Shown piece after piece: positions 8,359 through 16,461 of a DNA stretch of 64,000 nucleotides (positions within the stretch are counted from its first letter, which is position 1; each line of letters starts with the position of its first letter). The position numbers and the translations under genes were made by a program. Source of the DNA: Desulfocarbo indianensis (GTDB lineage: Bacteria; Desulfobacterota; Desulfarculia; Desulfarculales; Desulfarculaceae); assembly GCA_001184205.1 (NCBI GenBank), contig LBMP01000007.1, forward strand, positions 124,001 through 188,000, in the 5' to 3' direction. The notes under the pieces were generated by a model that was not told where the DNA came from, did not search any database, and worked only from the letters and a program-made list of their open reading frames with translations.

Positions 8359-8399
8359 GCCAGGATCCCCGAGCCACGGCCTTTTAAGCAGAGCCCTTG

Positions 8400-8427
8400 G
8401 GCAGCCTCGTTGCGGGGCTGCCTTTTT
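8400..8427 (+). terminator. Rho-independent terminator after the small lipoprotein gene
   Basis: GGCAGCC at 8400-8406 pairs with GGCTGCC at 8416-8422 and is followed by five T. From here to 8675 I see no gene; TATAAT at about 8559 is a possible -10 without a good -35. Confidence 0.85.
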
Positions 8428-8675
8428 CATGGCCTCGCCGCCCGCCCTATTGCCCGCCGGGCAACGGGCGAATTACGGTATCTCGGTCGTCATAAACTGC
8501 AAGTTTCGGCCCCAGGCCAGCACCCTTCAGGCAACTAGCCGATAAAACAAAACAATTATAATCGAGTCGCGGGCATGCGCCTTGCAAACTCCTTTGGGCG
8601 GGCCTTGCGCGTGATCGGGCATTACGCCAGCGAGCCGGCCCGACATTTTAACAACCGCCAAAGGAGACTCGGCTC

Positions 8676-9485
8676 ATGCCGCCAGCGCCAGAAGCGACCA
8701 AGGTTCTCATAATCTCCGAGCTGGGCGAGCAAATCAAAAAAAAGCTGCAAAAGCGCCGGCCCCAGGGGGCGGTCCTGGCCGCCGCCACGGCTGAGCAAGG
8801 CGTGAAGCTGCTCGCCGGCGGCGGGTCGGAGATCGTCCTCCTGCACTTGGGTTCGGATTGGGAGCCGGATTTGGAATCGCTCCGCCGGGTGCGCGCCTTT
8901 TTCCCCGGCCTGCCCGTGGTGGTGCTGGCCGAGTGCTCCACCGTGGCCGGGGCCGAGGCCTGCGCCAGGCTCTCCACCCAGGGCTATCTGCGCTTGCCGG
9001 CCGGCTCGGGCGAAATCTGGCGGGCCCTAGACGCCGCCCTGGAGACCAGGCAAGGCGGAGCTTCCTTTCCGGCGCTGCACGGCGTCAGCCACCAGGAAGT
9101 GCTGCAAGCAGCGGCAGTGATCCACGCCGGGCACCGACAGGGGCTCACGCCGGCCGCGGTGGCCCGCGAGGTGCATTTGTCGCGCAATCATCTGGCCAGC
9201 CTTTTCAAGGCCGCCACCGGCCACACCCTGAGCGGCTATATCAACCTGTGCCGGGTGGCCTCGGCCATGCGTCTCATAGGCCGGGAACCCGGCCTGGGCT
9301 TCAGCCGGGTGGCCGAACGCTCGGGCTTCAGTTCGGAAAGCTACCTCTCCAAGGTTTTCAAGCGCTGGGCCGGCTCGACCCCCAAGGAATTCCGCCAGGC
9401 CATGGCGGACAAGGGGCCCGCCGCGGCTGACTGGCTGGAGACGATCATCCGGGCCATGTTCGAGCGTCCGGAGGAAACCACATGA
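8676..9485 (+). CDS. Receiver-like domain plus AraC helix-turn-helix regulator
   Basis: 269 residues. The first 120 look like a response-regulator fold (KVLIISELGEQIKKKL, then EIVLLHLGSDWEPDLESLRRVRAFFPGLPVVVLAE), but the expected phospho-Asp at the end of strand 3 is His (LLHLG) and no clear switch Lys is seen, so it may be a phosphorylation-independent pseudo-receiver. Residues 150-245 form an AraC-type DNA-binding domain with two helix-turn-helices (LTPAAVAREVHLSRNHLASLFK and the conserved FSRVAERSGFSSESYLSKVFKRW...GSTPKEFRQ). AAGGAG lies upstream of the ATG. Its stop overlaps the start of the next gene (ATGA), so the two are translationally coupled. Target unknown. Confidence 0.85.
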   Translation: MPPAPEATKVLIISELGEQIKKKLQKRRPQGAVLAAATAEQGVKLLAGGGSEIVLLHLGSDWEPDLESLRRVRAFFPGLPVVVLAECSTVAGAEACARLSTQGYLRLPAGSGEIWRALDAALETRQGGASFPALHGVSHQEVLQAAAVIHAGHRQGLTPAAVAREVHLSRNHLASLFKAATGHTLSGYINLCRVASAMRLIGREPGLGFSRVAERSGFSSESYLSKVFKRWAGSTPKEFRQAMADKGPAAADWLETIIRAMFERPEETT

Positions 9486-10540
9486 TTTTCACCCATCAGT
9501 ACAAAACAAACCACGCATCCCGGCTGGCCGCCCGCGCGGGCGGCGGCTTAACCTACGGGCGCGTCCGCCCGGGTTGCCGCCACGACGCCCAAGCTCAAGC
9601 TCTTGCCGGGAGACGACATGAAGCGCAATCCACCGCCGCGGCCAGGCTGCCATCCGCCGCAGAAAGCCCTGTTCCGCTCCCTGATCAGGCGAGCCGCCAG
9701 GTCATGCTGAAACCCGCCGGCGGCATACTGGGCGGCTGCTGGCTGGGCGAAGCCTCGCTTTGGGGTCCGGCGGGCCGGGAGGCCATGGAGCGTTGGGAGC
9801 GGGCCGTGGCTACCCCGGAAGACAAGCCGCCCGGCGGCCTGGGCCCGCTGATATTGCGCGGCCTCATGGCATCCGGGGCGGTGAGCGAAGCGGCCCGGCG
9901 GTTCCAGGCGGTTCAGCCGGCCGACTTGTCCCCGCCGCGCCAGGATGAGGCCGCCCCGCGCCTGGGCCCGGCCGAGAACCGCATCCTGCAGGCAAGCGGC
10001 GCGGTGGGCGGCCTGGAGCTGATGGCCATGGCCCAGGCCGCCCCCGGCCTGGTGGAGGCCGTCTGCCTGGCGGCGGTCCAGCCCGGGGAGGCGGGGCCCC
10101 ACGGCGGGACGGTTGCTTATCCGGGCGTTGCGGCCGCCCTGGGCTTGGCCTTGAGCCCGCAGGCGGCCGGCAACCGCCTGGGCCAGGTCCGTTTGGCCAC
10201 CTATGCCAACCTGCCCGACAGCGGGGCCCAGGCGGATTTTTTGGAGGAGTTGGGGCGCTTGGCCAGGGGAGGCGAGCGCGAACCCCTCACGGCGGTGGTC
10301 ATGAACCAGCCCAGGGATCTTAAATGGCGCGCATCTTTGGACGCGGCTGCCCGGCGGGTGGCCCCCCGGGCCCGGCGCTATGGTCTGCCGGTGGAGTCCG
10401 CCCGCGCGGCGGGCGGCTTGATATTGGTTATGGCCGCGGCGTCGCTGCCCGCCCCCCGCCAGTCCAGCCACAGGCTGGTTTTGGCGGTGGATGACGACGG
10501 CCGGGCCGCGGCGCTGAGAGTCTCGTTCCACCCCAAATGA
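9482..10540 (+). CDS. Hypothetical protein coupled to the AraC-type regulator
   Basis: 352 residues. The ATG overlaps the regulator stop as ATGA and has GGAGG at the right distance, and third codon positions are strongly GC as in neighbouring genes, so I take it as real. The first 65 residues are low-complexity and Arg/Ala-rich. From Met75 the chain is Ala/Gly-rich with short conserved-looking stretches (LKPAGGILGGCWLGEASLWG, PLTAVVMNQPRDLKWRASLDAA). I recognise no family. The Ala/Gly character and paired glycines loosely recall a thiolase or ketosynthase fold, but no catalytic Cys-His-His pattern can be assigned. The coupling suggests a job linked to the regulator. Confidence 0.55.
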   Translation: MIFTHQYKTNHASRLAARAGGGLTYGRVRPGCRHDAQAQALAGRRHEAQSTAAARLPSAAESPVPLPDQASRQVMLKPAGGILGGCWLGEASLWGPAGREAMERWERAVATPEDKPPGGLGPLILRGLMASGAVSEAARRFQAVQPADLSPPRQDEAAPRLGPAENRILQASGAVGGLELMAMAQAAPGLVEAVCLAAVQPGEAGPHGGTVAYPGVAAALGLALSPQAAGNRLGQVRLATYANLPDSGAQADFLEELGRLARGGEREPLTAVVMNQPRDLKWRASLDAAARRVAPRARRYGLPVESARAAGGLILVMAAASLPAPRQSSHRLVLAVDDDGRAAALRVSFHPK

Positions 10541-10594
10541 GCCCGCCGCCTGGCCGGTGGGACATGGCGACGGCTAGGGATGTGGCGGCCGGCC

Positions 10595-11314
10595 CTACGT
10601 TTGGGGGGGAAGCGGCAGCAACTCCCAGACCATCTCCGCCCTGGCCCGGTTTTCCTCTGCCACGGCGGCCACGTCGCTTTGCCAGGGCAGGGCCGCGGCG
10701 GCCAGAACCCGGCCGGCAGGGTCCAGGATTTCGATGCGCAGGTTATCGCCCCGCAGCCTGCGCCGCTTGCCCGCGACTCCGGGAGCCCGCAGGCGTTGCA
10801 GCGCGCGCAGGCCCAGGAAATCCGGCGCGGGCAGGCGGGACATGCGGGAAAGGAGCGGGTCCCACGGCTCCAGGGAGAGGCCCAGCTTGGCCGCCAGGGC
10901 GCGGACTTCTTGGGGCGGGGCGGCGGCGTAGGGCCGGCCGGCATTGAGCGCCCTCGCTTCCGCCGCCAAAAAGTCACCCATCTCGACTGCTAATTCCGTA
11001 ATTAGGGCCGGGGGGACTTTCTCCCCCAGCTTGGCAAGGAATCCCTCCAGGCGCGCCAGGTTGGCCAGCGCCCGCTCCAGACCCCGGTAATGGGGCGCTC
11101 CGACGTGCTCGGCTTTCAAATCCCGGCGCATGTTGGCTATATAGCCCCTGGCGCAGGCGGCGCGCAGGCAGGCCAGGTCCCCGGGAGGCAGTTCGCCCAG
11201 GTGTTGCAGGGATTCGGCCAGGGCCACTTCCGGCATCTCGCCGGAGCGCTCGATGAGGAGAGCTTCGTCCTCCAGCCAGGCCGGGCAGGGATAATCCAAG
11301 GATAAACGGTCCAT
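10595..11314 (-). CDS. Hypothetical protein, mostly helical
   Basis: 239 residues, convergent with the preceding gene. The composition is that of a soluble alpha-helical protein (ALAESLQHLGELPPGDLACL, RALANLARLEGFLAKLGEK), and the hydrophobic pattern is natural, unlike the opposite strand. The C-terminal 60 residues have alternating beta-like segments (LRGDNLRIEILDPAGRVLAAAAL). The ribosome binding site before the ATG at 11314 is weak. No recognised family. Confidence 0.55.
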   Translation of the reverse strand: MDRLSLDYPCPAWLEDEALLIERSGEMPEVALAESLQHLGELPPGDLACLRAACARGYIANMRRDLKAEHVGAPHYRGLERALANLARLEGFLAKLGEKVPPALITELAVEMGDFLAAEARALNAGRPYAAAPPQEVRALAAKLGLSLEPWDPLLSRMSRLPAPDFLGLRALQRLRAPGVAGKRRRLRGDNLRIEILDPAGRVLAAAALPWQSDVAAVAEENRARAEMVWELLPLPPQT

Positions 11315-11531
11315 TTTTTAACTTGCGCGTGCAACTTGTGATTGCGCGGAAGCCGGTTGGGTGATAATAAAGCTTGGTGACCGCGAAATGGGCGGGCCCA
11401 ACGGTCAACGTTGATAAAGGTCGGAAGATTCTATAACAAAACCAAGCGCCCGCCAACTCGGACCCGGCCTGCAATTTGCGATCCCGGGCTCGCCAACCAG
11501 AGGCGGCCCCTCATTAAGGAAGGATGACGCC

Positions 11532-11951
11532 ATGGGCGGCGGATTTAATACCAACTACCGCGAGGAGAATCTGATCTCCCGATTGGAGAGTTCCCGGCAG
11601 TCGGCTTGGGGACGGCAGCTTTCCCAGCTGGGCGATTGTGCGGATCAACTCGCCCAAAAGCTGGCCATGAAGCTGATCGAGACCAAGCTGATCGAGACCA
11701 CCAACCAGCGCGACGTGGAAGAGCAATTGGCCACCAACCTTGGCGAGTTGATGCACGCCGAGGACTTCGACATCCAGTACGCCATCAGCCCTTTGCGCAA
11801 CCTGGTTCCCCGTCCCAACCGCATCAGCCTGTACGTGACCGCTTTCATCATCGAAAAGCTGATTCATCATCGTTCGGTGGTGGATGTTTACGGCACGGAC
11901 GAGGAAATCTACAACGTGGTGAACAACGAGGTGACCCACATGATCCGCTGA
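11532..11951 (+). CDS. Conserved-looking hypothetical protein
   Basis: 139 residues, well spaced from an AGGAAGGA ribosome binding site. The protein is acidic and helical. Its repeated KLIETKLIETTNQRDVEEQL segment near residues 47-66 suggests a short coiled coil, and there is a hydrophobic SLYVTAFIIEKLIHH segment near 100. No signal peptide and no membrane span. Balanced composition and clean third-position GC mark it as a genuine gene; function unknown. Confidence 0.65.
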   Translation: MGGGFNTNYREENLISRLESSRQSAWGRQLSQLGDCADQLAQKLAMKLIETKLIETTNQRDVEEQLATNLGELMHAEDFDIQYAISPLRNLVPRPNRISLYVTAFIIEKLIHHRSVVDVYGTDEEIYNVVNNEVTHMIR

Positions 11952-12143
11952 GCGGCCGCGCGCCAGCTCTGAAAATCCAACGCGCGGCGCGTCCTTGGCG
12001 CCGCCCTTTGCAGCCCTACTGATCTCCTACTATTTCCCTCCGCCGCCTTTCTTCTAGCTCACCCCTTTAACGATGAGTTCTGCTATATTAAGGGCCAGGT
12101 GGATTCACTGGCCTAAGCTAGCCATATTGAGGAGGGGCTATTC

Positions 12144-12764
12144 ATGAGTGTGCTTTGCATTTCTCGGCAATTCGGCGCTGGCGGAAAAACCTTGGGGCAA
12201 AGGCTGGCCAAACGGCTGGGCTGGACGTTTGTCTATAACGATATTCTTAACCTGGTGGCCAACGAGGCCAAGGTCTCGCTGGACTGGGTGGAGGCGGTTG
12301 ACAAGGAAGCCGGTGACCGTCTGATGCGCTTCGTATCCGGTCTGGTGCCTTCCGATTTCATCGAGCGCCACCTGGGCGAGAACCTGCATGATTTCGACGA
12401 AAGGCGCTATCGCCGCTTTCTGAGCATGGTGATCAAGCGCATCGCCGACCATGGCGACGCCGTTATGGTTGGCCGAGGCTGCCAGTTCATCCTCAGCGAC
12501 CGCCCCGACGCCTTCAGGGTGCTGCTGGTGGCCTCACACCGGGACCGCGTGAATTTCATGATGGAAAATTACAAGCTCAGCCAAGCCAAGGCCGAAAGCC
12601 TGGTGGACAGGGAGCAGCGCCGGCGCAATCGCTTCATCCTGAGCCTGGGTGTGGAAAAGCCCGACGATCCCAGTCATTATCACATGGCGCTCAACACCAG
12701 CCTGCTGGGCTTGGGACAGGCTGAAGACTTGATATTCAACATGGTTTCCGCCGCCAAAAAATAA
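12144..12764 (+). CDS. Cytidylate kinase-like family protein
   Basis: 206 residues. An N-terminal P-loop-like segment SRQFGAGGKTLGQRLAKRLG, the D-x-L helix YNDILNLVANEA and the later VGRGCQFIL and FRVLLVASHRDRV...RRRNRF segments match the cytidylate-kinase-like family (Cmk relatives found beside signalling genes), which is distinct from housekeeping Cmk. It is likely an ATP-dependent nucleotide or small-molecule kinase with unknown substrate. The GAGGAGGGG before the ATG is strong. A receiver-TPR gene follows after 111 bases and an intervening hairpin. Confidence 0.8.
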   Translation: MSVLCISRQFGAGGKTLGQRLAKRLGWTFVYNDILNLVANEAKVSLDWVEAVDKEAGDRLMRFVSGLVPSDFIERHLGENLHDFDERRYRRFLSMVIKRIADHGDAVMVGRGCQFILSDRPDAFRVLLVASHRDRVNFMMENYKLSQAKAESLVDREQRRRNRFILSLGVEKPDDPSHYHMALNTSLLGLGQAEDLIFNMVSAAKK

Positions 12765-12772
12765 TTGCCGCG

Positions 12773-12805
12773 GAGCGGGGCAGGAGCCAGCGCTTCGCCC
12801 CGCTC
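12773..12805 (+). terminator. Hairpin, probable weak terminator
   Basis: GAGCGGGGC (12773-12781) pairs perfectly with GCCCCGCTC (12797-12805). A run of five T starts only six bases later, so termination may be partial. Confidence 0.4.
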
Positions 12806-12875
12806 GTGAAGTTTTTGTCCGCTCTAGGCGGGCTGCCCCCCCTCTCACATCAACACGGCCGGTTGGAGAGGGTAT

Positions 12876-14036
12876 ATGGCCGAACTGACGTTGGATATTT
12901 CGATTCTGATCGTCGATGACTCCCGCTATGCCCGGGCGACCCTGAAGAAGGAGTTGCAGAATTTCGGGTTCTGGCGGATCATCGAAGCGAACGACGCGGG
13001 CGATGCCCTGAAGGTCATGCAGAGTGAGCATGTGGGCCTGGTCTTTTGCGACCAGCAAATGCCGGGCATGTCCGGCACCGAGCTGCTGCACAAGGTCAGG
13101 CGCAGTCAGGCCTTTCAGAAGACCCCTTTCGTTTTGATCACCGGTCACGTCGACAAGCAGGTGGTGGCCGAATGCGCTGATTACGGCGGCGACGCGGTAA
13201 TCGTGAAGCCCTTTTCGCCGGCGGTGTTGGAAGCCAAGATCAACGCCGCCTTCAAGGAAAGGCTGCACGCCCTGCACCTAGATAATGCCAACGCTTGCGT
13301 TTTTTCCCAGCTCAACGTGAGCAAGCCGGGCGAACCGGCCTCCCTGACCAAGGCGGCCTCGTCCCTGGCCAGGGAAAGCCCCAAGGGCCTCTACAAGGAG
13401 GGGCTGGCCCTGGAGGGGCAAGGCGACCTGCAAGCCGCCCGGCAAAGGCAGCTGGCCGCCCTGCGCATGGAGCCGCATTTCATCAAGGCGCACGACGCCC
13501 TGGCGCGGATCAATGAAAAAAGCGGGGAGCTGGAAAAAGCCCTGGAGCACACCTTGAAGGCGGTGGAGCTCAGTCCGGGCAATTACCAGCGGCGTTACTC
13601 TCTGGCCAACCTACTTATCGAGCTTGGCCAGCGGGAAGAGGCGGTGAAGGTGCTCAAGCAGATGATGGCCGACGGACTCGGCTATCCCGAGTTGCTGGGC
13701 AGGGTGGCCAAGGCCTTTTTGAACTGCGGATTGCCGGAAGAGGCCGAATCCGCCTGCCTGGTGGCCGTTTCGCTGAGCCCGGCCAATTCTGATTTGCACA
13801 AGATGCTGATCGCCGCCTACCGCAGCCTTGACGCCCAGGAAAAGGCCCTGGCCGCGGCCGAAAAGGCCATAAAGGAAGTCGCCGGCAGCGCCGATCTGCA
13901 TTGCCTGTACGCCGAGTTGTTGCTGGCCGACGGCAAAGCGCAGCAGGCCAAGGAGCAGGCGGAAAAGGCGCTGGCCCTGGACCCGGCGCACGCCGAGGCG
14001 CGGAAACTGCTTGGCCTGGGCGATCAGGAGGGCTGA
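12876..14036 (+). CDS. Response regulator receiver with C-terminal TPR repeats
   Basis: 386 residues. Residues 1-125 are a receiver domain: DDS near 13-15, phospho-acceptor Asp in LVFCDQQMPGMSG, Thr in FVLITGH, and the switch Lys in VIVKPFSP. A linker leads to about six tetratricopeptide repeats from residue 165 onward (AARQRQLAALRMEPHFIKAH, KALEHTLKAVELSPGNYQRR, QAKEQAEKALALDPAHAEAR), which would give a phosphorylation-controlled protein-binding scaffold rather than a DNA-binding regulator. GGAGAGGG precedes the ATG. No cognate kinase is adjacent. Confidence 0.9.
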   Translation: MAELTLDISILIVDDSRYARATLKKELQNFGFWRIIEANDAGDALKVMQSEHVGLVFCDQQMPGMSGTELLHKVRRSQAFQKTPFVLITGHVDKQVVAECADYGGDAVIVKPFSPAVLEAKINAAFKERLHALHLDNANACVFSQLNVSKPGEPASLTKAASSLARESPKGLYKEGLALEGQGDLQAARQRQLAALRMEPHFIKAHDALARINEKSGELEKALEHTLKAVELSPGNYQRRYSLANLLIELGQREEAVKVLKQMMADGLGYPELLGRVAKAFLNCGLPEEAESACLVAVSLSPANSDLHKMLIAAYRSLDAQEKALAAAEKAIKEVAGSADLHCLYAELLLADGKAQQAKEQAEKALALDPAHAEARKLLGLGDQEG

Positions 14037-14066
14037 GGCCAGCCCGACGCGCCCGGGCCGGGCGGT

Positions 14067-14470
14067 TCAATCCCGAGGGCCCTGCTTGATCTGGTAAAGC
14101 GCCTCGGAGCAGTCGGGGCAGAGATGCAATGGGAAAGGCGGGCGCTGCCGTGCTTGTCCAGGTAGGCGTCCAGGGCCACCGTTTGCCGTTGCCGTTGCCG
14201 TCGCGGATGCGCTTGCAGCCGGCGCAAACCGGCAAAAGCCCCCTCAGCGGGGGCACTTCCTTTAGCAGCTACTCTTTTTCCGCCAGCGCCACGCCGAGTT
14301 TCCTGATCAGGTCCTCCCGTTGGGCCTCGGCGGTTTTGCGCCCGGTTATGTCCTTGCTGACCCCGGCCAGCTTGAGGCGCCCGCTTGCGTCGCGGAACCG
14401 CTTGGCGGTTATCTCCAGCCAAGAGACGCGGCCTTCCGTTTAAGGGGCGGGCCTTGCCTGACATGAGAGT
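14067..14470 (-). pseudogene. Decayed C-terminus of a PAS-domain sensor
   Basis: Read on the minus strand, pieces of one known protein type appear in order but in different frames. First comes a PAS end (RVSWLEITAKRFRDASG, then AGVSKDITGRKTAEAQR), then an in-frame TAG near 14274-14276. After the stop come LLKEVPPLRGLLPVCAGCKRI and RDGNGNG, then after a frameshift AYLDKHGSARLSH, and after another LCPDCSEALYQIKQGPRD and a stop at 14067. This is the VCAxCKxIRD...SHGLCPDC tail that often follows PAS domains in deltaproteobacterial sensors. At least three frameshifts plus the stop make it non-functional. No N-terminal part is visible upstream. Confidence 0.75.
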
Positions 14471-14544
14471 CTGATTAGCAGGGGGCTTTGCACGGCCGGT
14501 CAACGGGGGCCGGGGATTGCGCAAAGGCCGGGCTGGCGCGGGTA

Positions 14545-16461
14545 TTATTCCTTGCGCCTGAAGACCAGGAGGGTCAGGTCGTCGAATTGCTCCAGGTCGC
14601 CGGTGAAGGCGCGTTGTTCTTGCACCAGGCGGTCGATCATCACGGGCGCGTCGGTGACCTCGGTGGAGGCCAGCCAACTCTTGGCGCGAGCCTGGCCGTA
14701 TTGCTGGTTCGCGGCGTTGACCGCCTCGTCCAGGCCGTCGGTGAAGACCAAAAGCGTCTCGTCGGGCTGCATGACGATCTCCCCCCGGGTGAGGCCCATT
14801 TTGTCGAACACGCCGATGGCCATGCCGCCGGTGGTGGGTATCTGCTCCACCTGGCCGTCGGCGCGGCGCAGCAGGGGCGAGGGATGGCCGGCGCTGGCAT
14901 AGAAGAGCCGCCCCGTGCCCGGTTCATAAAGGCCGTAGAACACGGTGACGAACATGCACATCTCGTTTTCCGGCAGGATTTGGGCGTTCACCTCCTCCAG
15001 GGCCTCCACGGGATCGGGATGATGGGCCGCGGCGTTCTTGATCAGGGTGCGGGACACCGTCATGAACAGGGCCGCCGGCACTCCCTTGCCGGAAACGTCG
15101 CCCACCACGAATACCAGGCGGTCGCCCTCCACGAAGAAGAAGTCGTAAAAATCGCCGCCCACTTCCCGCGCCGGATGGGTCTTGGCGAAGAGATCGAAGC
15201 CCTCATGCTCGGGAAAGGCGGGATAGGTGCGGGGCAGGATGGACATTTGGATCTGACGGGCCAGGTCCAGCTCGCTTTCGATGCGCTCCTTGGCGGCGGT
15301 GGTGGCGGTCAGCTCGTGGACGTAGGAGTTGAGATCGTCGACCATGGTGTTGAAGGATTGGGCCAGGTCGCCCACCTCGTCGCCGGGCCTCACGTCCTCC
15401 ACCTTGGCGCTGAGATCGCCCGAGGCCAGGCGCTTGGCCGCCCCGGCCACCCGCTGCAGCGGCCTGGTGAGCCCCATGACCAGGAGCCATATCACCAGGC
15501 CCAGGCCCAGGAGGCCGGCCGCCGCGGCGATGGCCTGGCGCTGGGCCAATGCATAGGCCGGGGCCAGGACCTCGCGTTCCGGCACCAGGACGCCCAGGCT
15601 CCAGCCCACCTCGTGCACCGGCGCGAAGGCCAGCCAGACGTACTCCTTCATGTGCCAATCCTTGACGCGCTCCACCCCCGCGCCGCCGCGGATCATGCGC
15701 TGGCCCAAGAGGCGCAGGTCCGGCCGCTGCATCTCCTCGGCCAGGGAGAATATGGTTTCGCGCATCACCAGCTTGGGATTGGGCGCGGCCAGAAAAGACC
15801 CCTGGCGGCTGATCAGGAAGGCGTAGCCGAACCGGCCCACCGAGAGATTGTCCACGTCCCGGCCCAGTTCCTGGAGGGAAATGTCGGAGACCACCGCGCC
15901 CTTGATCTTGCCGTCCTGTATCAGGGGGGTGCAATAGGTGGCCATCACGATGCCGCCGCCGGTGCCGAAATAAGGCTCGGTCCACAGCGACTTGCCCAAA
16001 AGGGTGGGCAGCAGGAACCAATCGTGGCGGGGATAGTTGTAATCTTCGCTGTCCACGCAGGAGGCCACGATCCCCTTGGGGGAGCGGTGGAAATATGGCG
16101 AGAACAGCTTGCGGTCGGTCTCATAGGCATGGGGCGCGTAGGCCACCGCGATGCCGTAGATGCGCCGGGTGGAGCTGATGTAGCGCTTGATGAGCTGGTC
16201 GAGGTTCTCCGGGGTGGGGGTGGGCAGCACCTCCAGGGAGTTGGCCAGCGCCTCGGTGGCCTGGGAGACGCGGATCAAGCGCCGGCCCAATTCGGCGGCC
16301 TCGCCCTGGGCCAGCTCGAAAAGCTGCTCCTGGCGCGACTCGATAAGGGCCTCCTGGCTTTCAAAAAAAGTCAGGGCCGCCATGGCCAGGGAAACCAGGC
16401 CGACGCCGGCCAATACGAAGATGACGAACCGCGCGCGGAGTTTTAAAACATGGGGTCTCAT
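14545..16461 (-). CDS. Cache-HAMP-PP2C (RsbU/SpoIIE-type) phosphatase
   Basis: 638 residues. A membrane segment near 10-30 precedes a large periplasmic dCache-type sensor (about 35-290, with YGIAVAYAPHAYE, DYNYPRHDWF and WTEPYFGTGGG). A second membrane segment lies at about 305-330, then a HAMP domain with a coiled coil, and a SpoIIE/PP2C serine phosphatase domain from about 410. Metal-binding motifs are REVGGDFYDFF, VGDVSGKGVPAAL, VFTDGLDEAVN and FDDLTLLVFR. Such proteins dephosphorylate STAS-domain anti-anti-sigma factors. A lone STAS gene lies at 37149-37457 but is not linked. The start overlaps the upstream binding-protein gene (ATGA), so the binding protein probably delivers the signal. 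Confidence 0.92.
   Translation of the reverse strand: MRPHVLKLRARFVIFVLAGVGLVSLAMAALTFFESQEALIESRQEQLFELAQGEAAELGRRLIRVSQATEALANSLEVLPTPTPENLDQLIKRYISSTRRIYGIAVAYAPHAYETDRKLFSPYFHRSPKGIVASCVDSEDYNYPRHDWFLLPTLLGKSLWTEPYFGTGGGIVMATYCTPLIQDGKIKGAVVSDISLQELGRDVDNLSVGRFGYAFLISRQGSFLAAPNPKLVMRETIFSLAEEMQRPDLRLLGQRMIRGGAGVERVKDWHMKEYVWLAFAPVHEVGWSLGVLVPEREVLAPAYALAQRQAIAAAAGLLGLGLVIWLLVMGLTRPLQRVAGAAKRLASGDLSAKVEDVRPGDEVGDLAQSFNTMVDDLNSYVHELTATTAAKERIESELDLARQIQMSILPRTYPAFPEHEGFDLFAKTHPAREVGGDFYDFFFVEGDRLVFVVGDVSGKGVPAALFMTVSRTLIKNAAAHHPDPVEALEEVNAQILPENEMCMFVTVFYGLYEPGTGRLFYASAGHPSPLLRRADGQVEQIPTTGGMAIGVFDKMGLTRGEIVMQPDETLLVFTDGLDEAVNAANQQYGQARAKSWLASTEVTDAPVMIDRLVQEQRAFTGDLEQFDDLTLLVFRRKE

Noticed and set aside
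14055-14085. T-loop-like GGTTCAATCCC suggesting a tRNA
   Set aside because: No acceptor or anticodon arm fits, and the bases encode the tail of the decayed PAS gene.
14488-16446. Long plus-strand frame opposite the Cache-HAMP phosphatase
   Set aside because: His/Gln/Gly-rich composition typical of an antisense shadow in GC-rich DNA; the minus strand has full domain matches.
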